A stretch of 64,000 nucleotides of DNA from Bacteroidales bacterium (GTDB taxonomy: Bacteria; Bacteroidota; Bacteroidia; Bacteroidales; P3): NCBI GenBank assembly GCA_017479385.1, contig JAFVCE010000002.1, positions 23,379 to 87,378 of the forward strand, read 5' to 3'. The position numbers and the translations under genes are program-made. Positions 57,936 through 64,000 of the stretch are shown here, one piece after another; the stretch's first letter is position 1, and each line of letters starts with the position of its first letter. The notes under the pieces were generated by a model. It had not been told where the DNA came from, did no database searches, and was given only the letters and a program-made list of their open reading frames with translations.

Positions 57936-58583
57936 TCAGGCTTGGGCGCTTTTTTTCTTCTTCTTTTTCTTCTTTTTCTTGCGTTGTTGTTGCTGGGGCT
58001 GGGCTTGGGCTTTACCGAGCATACCCATCTGGTAAAGTATGTCGCGCGACTCGCGGAACTTGAATTCGGGCGCGAGCTTGAGCCGACCGTGCGATAGCTG
58101 CTCGAGCTGGTCGCGAATCAGGTCGTTGTTGACCGCATCGCGGTTCCAAACAAGATACGAGCGTTTCATGCCGCCGGCAATCATGGCCGTGAGGTTTTCT
58201 TTCTCGATGGTGTCGGGCATTTCGGCCACGCGCTCTACCATGCGCTGCATGGAGCGGCCATAGTGGGGAAAGCGAATGCGCCCTGTGGGGTACTGCAGGC
58301 GGTGGGGGTGGAAGGTGGCCTCCTCGCGGCGCACTACCGGGTAGGGGCAGTCCACATCGAGTTGCCAGTCTGAGAGCATGAGCAGGTGGTCCCACAGTCG
58401 GTGCTTATAGTCGGCCTGCTCGCGGCATTTGGGGTTGACACGAGCCATCACCTCCACAATGTTGGCAGCGGCCTTGGTGCGCCTCGCGCGGTCGGGAATG
58501 CGCATGGCCTGCTGTATTAGTTTGTAGACGTTGCGACCGTAGTCGCTAATGGTCAATTGTTCGCGTTGTGTGTTGTATTCCAT
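57936..58583 (-). CDS. DUF4290 family protein
   Basis: A 215-aa cytoplasmic protein of the Bacteroidota-specific DUF4290 family: MEYNTQREQLTISDYGRNVY, IPDRARRTKAAANIVEVM and WDHLLMLSDWQLDVDCPYP are highly characteristic. The C-terminal 25 residues are low-complexity, with QQQQ followed by a run of ten lysines, encoded by an AAG/AAA tract. DUF4290 is usually next to murA, as here. The function is unknown; the basic tail could contact nucleic acid or ribosomes. Confidence 0.9.
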   Translation of the reverse strand: MEYNTQREQLTISDYGRNVYKLIQQAMRIPDRARRTKAAANIVEVMARVNPKCREQADYKHRLWDHLLMLSDWQLDVDCPYPVVRREEATFHPHRLQYPTGRIRFPHYGRSMQRMVERVAEMPDTIEKENLTAMIAGGMKRSYLVWNRDAVNNDLIRDQLEQLSHGRLKLAPEFKFRESRDILYQMGMLGKAQAQPQQQQRKKKKKKKKKKSAQA

Positions 58584-58650
58584 GTCGGTTCAAATCTTCA
58601 GTGTGTAGCAGTTATTGGTAGCAGATATAGGTGTTTTCGTTCTTTGGTTG

Positions 58651-59328
58651 TCAGAATGGGGGCCAGTAGCCCAGCGGCTCGTAGCCCCAACCCCACCCCA
58701 GCGGGTGGTGGCCGTGGCCGAACATCAAAGCCGTGGGGCCCATGAGGCTCATGTCGCCTTCGGCACGCAGGTAGGCCACGCGCAAGGCGAGGGCGGTCTC
58801 GTCGTCGGGTCGATACTCCAAACCGGCCTCGAAAGCCAGAGCTTGACTCGACCTCAACCCGACCCTAACCCGACTTTGGTCCTGACTTTGAAGCAGATAG
58901 AGCCGCCCTTCGACCGTAAGGTGTTGGTTCACAGCATATTGTCCTCCGGCCATAACCATTTTAGCCTCGGTTGGGTGGCGCCAAGGGGCGCGGCTCACGG
59001 GGGTGGGGCTGAAGGTGGCCTTGGCTCCGCCAAACTGCAGGCGTAGGCGCGGGTTGACCTGAATCGAGGTGGCTGCCCAGCCCGTGGCGCCCTGCAAGCC
59101 CCAACCCTGGGTCAGGCTTAGGCCGAGGCTAACCTCGTGGCGCAGAGGCGTGGCGGCCTCGCGGCGTGGGCCGAGAGGCGACCATTCGCTTTGCCCCCAT
59201 ACCGGCGTGGCGGCAAGCAGCACGATGGCCACACCTGCCATGAGCGAACGCGCGGCGAGGGCAACGCCTCGGCGGCGACAGCCGTGGGCGGCGACAAACG
59301 GTTTAATGTTGGCAGCGAGCAGTTTCAT
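58651..59328 (-). CDS. exported protein of unknown function, probably a small outer-membrane barrel
   Basis: A 225-aa protein with an unusually long basic leader before a hydrophobic signal (SLMAGVAIVLLAATPVWGQ). An alternative later start at MAGVAIVLL would give a shorter leader. The mature part alternates short strands (HEVSLGLSLTQGWGL, SIQVNPRLRLQFGG, TVEGRLYLLQSQ), suggesting a small beta barrel, and ends in a Gly/His/Trp/Pro-rich tail. No family recognised. An 11-bp-phased repeat lies inside its coding sequence. It is 67 bp upstream of the DUF4290 gene. Confidence 0.65.
   Translation of the reverse strand: MKLLAANIKPFVAAHGCRRRGVALAARSLMAGVAIVLLAATPVWGQSEWSPLGPRREAATPLRHEVSLGLSLTQGWGLQGATGWAATSIQVNPRLRLQFGGAKATFSPTPVSRAPWRHPTEAKMVMAGGQYAVNQHLTVEGRLYLLQSQDQSRVRVGLRSSQALAFEAGLEYRPDDETALALRVAYLRAEGDMSLMGPTALMFGHGHHPLGWGWGYEPLGYWPPF
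58841..58895 (-). repeat. 11-bp-phased repeat, locus 11 inside a coding sequence (sub-type B)
   Basis: Plus-strand units cctcaacccga and ccctaacccga (reverse complements tcgggttgagg and tcgggttaggg) are exact members of the consensus, flanked in phase by weaker units. They encode SRVRVGLRSSQ in the exported protein, similar in pattern to the GRVEVLST peptides of locus 7. Confidence 0.7.
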
Positions 59329-59521
59329 ATCTCTGGCATACGGTCTTATCTTTTTGTGGCCTCGGGCCTCAATATAGTGGCTGAGAATGGTCGTCGGAAA
59401 GCAGCGAACACACTCATTCCAGTTATAATAACGTCGAACCCGACTTTTTATTGTGTACCCTCCTACTAAAAAAATAGTTTTTTTTCACCTCCCCACCCTG
59501 CCCCATCGCAGCCATTGCTAC

Positions 59522-60712
59522 TCATACTGCCATCATCACCATGACCTGAGCTGTGAAGATACGCATGAAAACCGTGAGCGGATAAACCGCCGCATAACTT
59601 GCCGAAGGCAGGCAGTTCGACGGGTTGTTGGCCACACTGTTGGCATAGGCCAAGGCCGGAGTGTCGGTGGTGGCGCCACCAGCCAGACCCATGAGCGAAT
59701 AGAAGTCGAGGTTAAGCCTGCGACGGGCAAAGAGTCCCACGACCAGCAAAGGCAGCAGCGCTATGACCACAGCGTAGACCACCCACACGTAGCCACCACC
59801 ACTAATGGTCTGCACAAAGCTGCCACCGGCCGAGAGGCCTACCGAAGCCAGGAAGAGGGCTATGCCCATCTCGCGCACCATTTGCATAGCCACGCCGGAT
59901 GTTACAGAATTGTCTATCCATCCCACACGGGTGCCAAAATGGCCCATGAGTATGGCCACTACGAGCGGGCCACCGGCCAAACCCAGCTTCATTGGCACCT
60001 TCATGCCCACCGGCAGCTCTATCGACCCCAACGCCACACCAAGCAGCAACCCCACAAAGAGCACCGCAACGCTTTTGCCAACGGCCGAAGCGTCGGTTGT
60101 GGCACCACCCTTCTCGGCAGCAGCCGACGCAACGGGTTCGTTGTCGAGCCGCACATGGCAGATGTTGCGTATCAGTATGCAGCACACTATGGGCCCCACA
60201 ACACCTATGGGGTAGCTCACAGCATAGCCATTGGCAATGATGTCGGCCGAAGCCATGCCGGCACCCGACGCAGCCTGCTGCGCGGCCGACATACCTGGGG
60301 TGCTCGTAATGGCACCACTATACACGCCTGCCATAACATCGAAGCTTTCGCCCCCAACCACGGCAAGCAACAGGGCCGTTACTGCACCAAGCACCACTAT
60401 GGCTACAGCCAGCAGGTTGAGACGGAGACCACCTCGACGGAAGCCAGCAAAAAACGAGGGCCCCGTCTGTAACCCGATGGCAAAGATGAAGAGCACCAAA
60501 CCCAAGTCGCGCATGAGGAACACCAACCGATGGTCGACAGCCAGTCCCATTGCGCTGAGGGCTATGCCTACGAAGAGGACGTTGGTTACACCAAGACTGA
60601 AACTTTTGATTTTGACTCGACCAAGTGCCAGCCCGAGGGCTACGGCCAAGGCTATGGCTACGAGAGTTGCGGCAGTGCCACCGGCGGCGAAGAAGTTGAT
60701 GATTGGTTCCAT
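59522..60712 (-). CDS. AspT/YidE-family transporter lacking its central RCK_C domains
   Basis: A 396-aa membrane protein made of two related halves of about five helices each, the Asp-Al_Ex (YidE/YbjL duplication) architecture. Motifs include LGLVLFIFAIGLQTGPSFF in the first half and MGIALFLASVGLSAGGSF in the second, plus the repeated SGAITSTPGM and GGATTDTPALAYAN. Family members are normally about 550 aa with two RCK_C (TrkA-C) domains between the halves; here only about 40 residues (residues 190-230) separate them. It may be a constitutively open or differently regulated version. Substrate unknown. Confidence 0.85.
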   Translation of the reverse strand: MEPIINFFAAGGTAATLVAIALAVALGLALGRVKIKSFSLGVTNVLFVGIALSAMGLAVDHRLVFLMRDLGLVLFIFAIGLQTGPSFFAGFRRGGLRLNLLAVAIVVLGAVTALLLAVVGGESFDVMAGVYSGAITSTPGMSAAQQAASGAGMASADIIANGYAVSYPIGVVGPIVCCILIRNICHVRLDNEPVASAAAEKGGATTDASAVGKSVAVLFVGLLLGVALGSIELPVGMKVPMKLGLAGGPLVVAILMGHFGTRVGWIDNSVTSGVAMQMVREMGIALFLASVGLSAGGSFVQTISGGGYVWVVYAVVIALLPLLVVGLFARRRLNLDFYSLMGLAGGATTDTPALAYANSVANNPSNCLPSASYAAVYPLTVFMRIFTAQVMVMMAV

Positions 60713-60839
60713 ATTGCTTTAAGTTGGGTTTGTTGTTTTTGTGTTTTTAATTTTTTTTCTGACAATATAGAGCCTCGCAACAGGGGTTTTCTATCACCTG
60801 CACTAAAATTTTTTTTGCTGGGTGGTGGTAAAAAAACGA

Positions 60840-60870
60840 TTGAGGCGCCGGCTGCAAGCCGGCGCCTCAA
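60840..60870 (-). terminator. terminator of the beta-barrel gene at 60906
   Basis: A 14-bp stem (TTGAGGCGCCGGCT with its complement) around a three-base loop, followed on the minus strand by TCG and a run of seven Ts. Confidence 0.88.
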
Positions 60871-60905
60871 CATCCCCCCCCCCGTCTCACCTCTGTATCA
60901 AATCT

Positions 60906-61637
60906 TCACAAACCTATACTGAAACCACAATATACTATTTTGCGCTCGGCAAAGTTGACACCGGCTGCAGTTTCGGTAAAGATGTTGATTTCGGGGCGAC
61001 CGTAATAGGTCTCAAACTCATCCCAGTCGCTCGAGCCAATAACGCTTTTAGAGGTGCGCAACTCGTCTGGTATTGGCGACAAAAGATTGAAACCAACATA
61101 GGCTCTGAACATGAAATTGGGGTTATGGCGCGCTCCGAGTGGCACATAGAGCGACAACTCTATGGCAGGATGAACACCTCGGCCCCACCTTTGCGAGCCG
61201 TCGTGGGTAAGGCTGAACCATGAAGTGGGCGTTTCCCCATCCTCTGCTGACCATTCTGTACGGTCGCAGCGGCTATCGTAGGCCTCGACCCTGGTATGGC
61301 CAAACTTGCACAGCAAATCAATGCCCACGGCTACCGACACCATAGAAGTATCGAACTTGTAAATCGCACTAAGCTTCACACCTATCTTGCCATCAATTAT
61401 TCTACAGGCACTGAATGGGGTTCCCTCCGGCTCGTGTATTGTCATTAAGTTGTTAGTTTCTAATGCATAATATAGTCCTGTTTTCCAGTGGTTACCAAAA
61501 TAGGCACCCAACCCCGCGTCCATACAAAACTGGCTTGTCGACTTCAAGCCTTCGTAGCACTCTACTTTTAGGCCAATTTGGGCAAACGCTGCATTGGCGG
61601 CTATCAAAAGAGCGATAATGGTAAATATTCGTTTCAT
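60906..61637 (-). CDS. outer-membrane beta-barrel protein
   Basis: A 243-aa protein with a clean signal peptide (MKRIFTIIALLIAANAAFAQ). The mature chain has alternating strands with aromatic girdles (GAYFGNHWKTGLYYALET, GVKLSAIYKFDTSMVSVAVG, FMFRAYVGFNL), and resembles small porin-like or OmpW/OMP_b-brl families. It ends in VYCGFSIGL rather than the usual Phe. The start is fixed by the signal peptide. It forms a separate transcription unit, with hairpins on both sides. Confidence 0.75.
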   Translation of the reverse strand: MKRIFTIIALLIAANAAFAQIGLKVECYEGLKSTSQFCMDAGLGAYFGNHWKTGLYYALETNNLMTIHEPEGTPFSACRIIDGKIGVKLSAIYKFDTSMVSVAVGIDLLCKFGHTRVEAYDSRCDRTEWSAEDGETPTSWFSLTHDGSQRWGRGVHPAIELSLYVPLGARHNPNFMFRAYVGFNLLSPIPDELRTSKSVIGSSDWDEFETYYGRPEINIFTETAAGVNFAERKIVYCGFSIGL

Positions 61638-61672
61638 TGTTCAGTGTGTGTTTTTATTCGGTTTATCTATAA

Positions 61673-61709
61673 AGAGCCCGGTGGCAGAACAAATCTATCA
61701 CCGGGCTCT
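61673..61709 (-). terminator. terminator after the coiled-coil protein gene
   Basis: AGAGCCCGGTG pairs perfectly with CACCGGGCTCT around a 15-base loop; T-rich sequence follows on both strands. It lies 27 bases after the stop of the 61736 gene. Confidence 0.8.
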
Positions 61710-61735
61710 ACTTTTTTGAAGACCCGAGGGGTGGG

Positions 61736-62821
61736 CTATGGCTCTATTTCCTTTTTCAACTTCTCGAATGCCTGCACGTCGGTTATGTCGCGCTGCACTT
61801 GCAACATTATTTTGTCAAAGACGTTGTTTGCATACGGGTAATCGGAGAGGTCCTCCAGGCTATACGTACCCAATATATCTTCTTGCAATATCTTGTAGGC
61901 CAACTCTCTGACATATTTACGATAGACCGTTTCCAAACTTTCGTTGCCCTTAGCTTTGTCAGCCTCTTTAGATTTCAAGTACATTTCTATTTCTGCAGCT
62001 ATGGTCGACACATAGTCGCAAATATAGTAGTATCTGTCTATTTTCTTGTTGAGTTCTTCGGCCCATTCTGGCACATACTGCGGTTTGGCGTAGCGGCGCT
62101 GCAGGTGGGCTGCGGCGTGATGGTAGTCTAAGAGCTGTTTGAGGGCTAACGGTATGGTCTCGCCCTCGCGGGCAAAGAGCGTCGAGTCGCGCTGCAGCGT
62201 CTGCAAATTGAAGGTTCTGGCAACCGCTTCGCTGGGTTTTTGCGAGTCATAGTAGTTCCGCAAGGCGCGTGTAGGGCTGCGAAGCACATCTACATCGCCA
62301 CGGATGCTTTTGTTTTCGTTGCTAAGCTTTTCTATAGTACCGCGCAGACTGTCGTTCTTTGATTCCAACCCTGCCAGCTTATTGACACGACTTTCGAGTT
62401 TCTTGTTGTCGTTTTGTATATTTTTTATCGACTTGTTTAAACTCTTCAGACTGTCGTTTGTCGACTTCAGGTCTTTAGATACTCTGTCATAATCTTTCGC
62501 CTTTTTGTCTGCAGCTATGAACTTTTTATTTACCACCTTGAGCGAATCTTTGAGCTTTTTGTTCTCGTTATTAACGTTGCTCAACTTCCGCATCTTGGCC
62601 TGTAGTGAGGCCGTGTCTTTGGTATAAATGTCTTGCAATTTTTTATATTCAATCGAGTCCTGCTCCACGCGTTTGTTAAGGGCGTCGAAACTATCGGCCT
62701 TGCGCAACAGCGCGTTGTATTCGTCGAGCGATATGGTCACCTGCGCGCAGGCCGGGGCCGCCATTACTGCCACAAAGGCAATGCCGAGAAGTATCTGTTT
62801 TGGTTTCATTGTCTTTGTCAT
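61736..62821 (-). CDS. secreted coiled-coil protein of unknown function
   Basis: A 361-aa exported protein. A signal peptide (to about APACAQ) is followed by a long coiled coil (about residues 50-185) rich in Lys, Asn, Ser and Asp, with recurring NDSLKSLNKSIKN- and LESKNDSLRGT-type heptads. The C-terminal 170 residues are globular and Tyr-rich (KIDRYYYICDYVSTIAAEIE, YRKYVRELAYKILQEDI). The start overlaps the stop of the preceding lipoprotein gene by 4 bp (ATGA); an in-frame ATG lies 12 bp later. The family was not recognised. It is AT-richer than most of the window. Confidence 0.75.
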   Translation of the reverse strand: MTKTMKPKQILLGIAFVAVMAAPACAQVTISLDEYNALLRKADSFDALNKRVEQDSIEYKKLQDIYTKDTASLQAKMRKLSNVNNENKKLKDSLKVVNKKFIAADKKAKDYDRVSKDLKSTNDSLKSLNKSIKNIQNDNKKLESRVNKLAGLESKNDSLRGTIEKLSNENKSIRGDVDVLRSPTRALRNYYDSQKPSEAVARTFNLQTLQRDSTLFAREGETIPLALKQLLDYHHAAAHLQRRYAKPQYVPEWAEELNKKIDRYYYICDYVSTIAAEIEMYLKSKEADKAKGNESLETVYRKYVRELAYKILQEDILGTYSLEDLSDYPYANNVFDKIMLQVQRDITDVQAFEKLKKEIEP

Positions 62822-63681
62822 TTTTTTATGCCTTCTAACCTTGAATACAATGTAACAGTTATCTCTTTTTTAGTGTCCGCGTTATGGTAGTCGTACACAT
62901 CATAGTAATAATTCTTGTAGGTCTTTTCTTCGTACTGGCTTAGGATAGCCTCCGAGTGTTTCTGAAACTCGGTTGGGTTCTTATCGCATAGGGTTACCAA
63001 TTCTCTGAGGAACCGTGTGTGGCCTTCGCTAATTTTATTCTGGATATTGCTTTCTGACAGTGTGTCGTAGATAGGGGCTTTCTGGGCCAAACTGCCTACG
63101 TTGGGGCGACTTTTGATTTTAAGTTTACAATCGTCGATGCTATGCCACTCTATACCGCTGGCTTTGGCAAAGGAGGGTTGCTTAGAGCAAAACTCCTGGA
63201 CGCTGTTTTTAGTATTCAACATACTGTGGTAGTCGTTCATCGCGCCCTTTATTTCTTCCCACTCTACGGTCGAGGGGGAGCCTTCGCTCTTTATCTCTTT
63301 GTAGAGCGAGCTTATCACCTTCCATTTGGGGGCGCGCCAGCCACTGCCGTCGCTCAAAGCTGCATATGCCAGCTGCGTAAATCGGCGGTAATAGGCGTGT
63401 TTGAGCTGGTCTGTCATTATCCTATTGGCTTTTGGCTCGGCATTATACACTCGGTCTATGGTCGCCTTTGCCTCGCTGTACCGCTCTTTGAGCTTCATAA
63501 TATCGGGCTCTTGAGCCATAGTTTCAATGGCACTATCCACTTGTGGGCTGGTGTGCGAGGTGCTGATAGACTCTACTGCCTCGGTAGAACTTGCAGGGTT
63601 TACCACCGGCTTCTTCCCACACCCTGCTAAACACAGCAACAGCGCCGCAAAGATTGTTAGGTTTATCTTATTTTTTTTCAT
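62818..63681 (-). CDS. lipoprotein of unknown function
   Basis: A 287-aa lipoprotein (MKKNKINLTIFAALLLCLAGC, Cys21), followed by a Ser/Thr/Pro-rich tether of about 30 residues and a mostly helical domain (KLKERYSEAKATIDRVYN, HAYYRRFTQLAYAALSDG, FLRELVTLCDKNPTEFQKHS). The last 30 residues are Tyr-rich (NYYYDVYDYHNAD). No family recognised. ATGA overlaps at both ends couple it to the upstream broken gene and the downstream coiled-coil gene, so the three form one operon. Codon use and base composition are AT-richer than in the rest of the window. Confidence 0.75.
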   Translation of the reverse strand: MKKNKINLTIFAALLLCLAGCGKKPVVNPASSTEAVESISTSHTSPQVDSAIETMAQEPDIMKLKERYSEAKATIDRVYNAEPKANRIMTDQLKHAYYRRFTQLAYAALSDGSGWRAPKWKVISSLYKEIKSEGSPSTVEWEEIKGAMNDYHSMLNTKNSVQEFCSKQPSFAKASGIEWHSIDDCKLKIKSRPNVGSLAQKAPIYDTLSESNIQNKISEGHTRFLRELVTLCDKNPTEFQKHSEAILSQYEEKTYKNYYYDVYDYHNADTKKEITVTLYSRLEGIKK

Positions 63682-64000
63682 AACTTCTTTTCTTTAATGT
63701 TTTTCAAACTGTTGTATAGTTTTTTCTGATCGTTACTTTTCATTTCTATGGTGCCGCTGAAATTATCTTTTACATAACCATAATAAGTGCCATAATCCAC
63801 ACTATTTGAAAGTCCTTGTAAAGTAGTTTTTCTTATTGAATTCATCAATATTTCTACTAATATCTTCCCAAGTGAAATCTGGTCTTTTCTTGGTTTTAGT
63901 AATATTCATACCAATTTTGAGAGCGGACCTCGTGGTCTTCCCATCTGCATTTGGCATCTCTTCCAAGCCTTTTTTCCAAATCTCTTGTTTGTCTTTGGAC
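63678..64000 (-). pseudogene. partial gene with probable single-base frameshift (window edge)
   Basis: Two overlapping minus-strand frames are seen. The first enters from the right edge and runs 65 residues, including WKKGLEEMPNADGKTTRSAL and PDFTWEDISRNIDEFNKK, to a TAG at 63802-63804. The second, in the +1 frame from an ATG at 63845, gives 55 residues with LSNSVDYGTYYGYVKDNF and ends at 63678, overlapping the next start (ATGA). Removing one base from the five-T run at 63827-63831 (AAAAA on the coding strand) joins them into one continuous protein. A real frameshift, a sequence error or two overlapping genes are all possible. Product unknown. Confidence 0.55.

Overview
The window reads as a chromosome segment of a member of the Bacteroidota, most likely order Bacteroidales. 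Four promoters fit the Bacteroidota consensus exactly (TTTG, 19 bases, TAnnTTTG) and many more -7 boxes match TAnnTTTG. Characteristic families are also present: GldH, type A and type B type IX secretion (T9SS) sorting domains, GLPGLI protein, DUF4290, carboxypeptidase-regulatory/TonB receptors and an arginase-like protein. Coding DNA is fairly GC-rich except for the last ~2.3 kb, which is visibly AT-richer. The species cannot be named from the sequence.

Layout. 1-2.8 kb: end of an unknown gene, an iron/cobalamin-type ABC transporter and dapB. 2.9-7.1 kb: a small coiled-coil gene, zapA, a 6S-RNA candidate, rny, lgt, gpmA. 7.3-7.7 kb: tRNA-Arg, tRNA-Pro and tRNA-Ser under one promoter. 8-10 kb: a C69-family peptidase. 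10.2-15.1 kb: ECF sigma cassette 1, then a GLPGLI/outer-membrane receptor pair. 15.3-20.2 kb: a tandem duplication of T9SS-exported BspA-like leucine-rich-repeat proteins. 20.3-26.6 kb: a lipoprotein flavin reductase, threonine dehydrogenase, phosphate butyryltransferase, a PAS-like protein and a TonB receptor. 26.7-29.9 kb: a Fic protein, an orphan HsdR-N nuclease-fold protein and ECF sigma cassette 2. 30-35.4 kb: holB, ricT-like, gldH and a class A penicillin-binding protein. 35.5-44.4 kb: a beta-helix protein, rlmN, tRNA-Glu, rpsT, mrdA-rodA, clpX, queD. 44.7-47.7 kb: a TPP-riboswitch operon for a thiamine receptor and PnuT. 47.7-59.3 kb: minus-strand housekeeping genes (arginase-like, nadK, T9SS cargo, msbA-like, purB, metallopeptidase, PHP phosphatase, murA, DUF4290). 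59.5-64 kb: an AspT-family transporter lacking its regulatory domains, then secreted proteins of unknown function, ending in a probably frameshifted gene.

The most unusual feature is a dispersed repeat family built from 11-bp units in exact phase (consensus TCGGGTTRAGG alternating with TGCTGTTAACA, and a related sub-type). I find eleven loci. Most lie just downstream of genes, but three lie inside coding sequences. The clearest is a 4 x 33-bp array in the anti-sigma gene of cassette 2, where it encodes four copies of an 11-residue repeat absent from the equivalent protein of cassette 1. I do not know a described family that matches it.

Functional links: envelope growth (dapB, murA, PBP1A, PBP2, RodA, Lgt), RNA metabolism (rny with ricT-like, a 6S candidate, rlmN), T9SS export (GldH plus cargo with both sorting-domain types) and thiamine salvage (riboswitch, receptor, PnuT).
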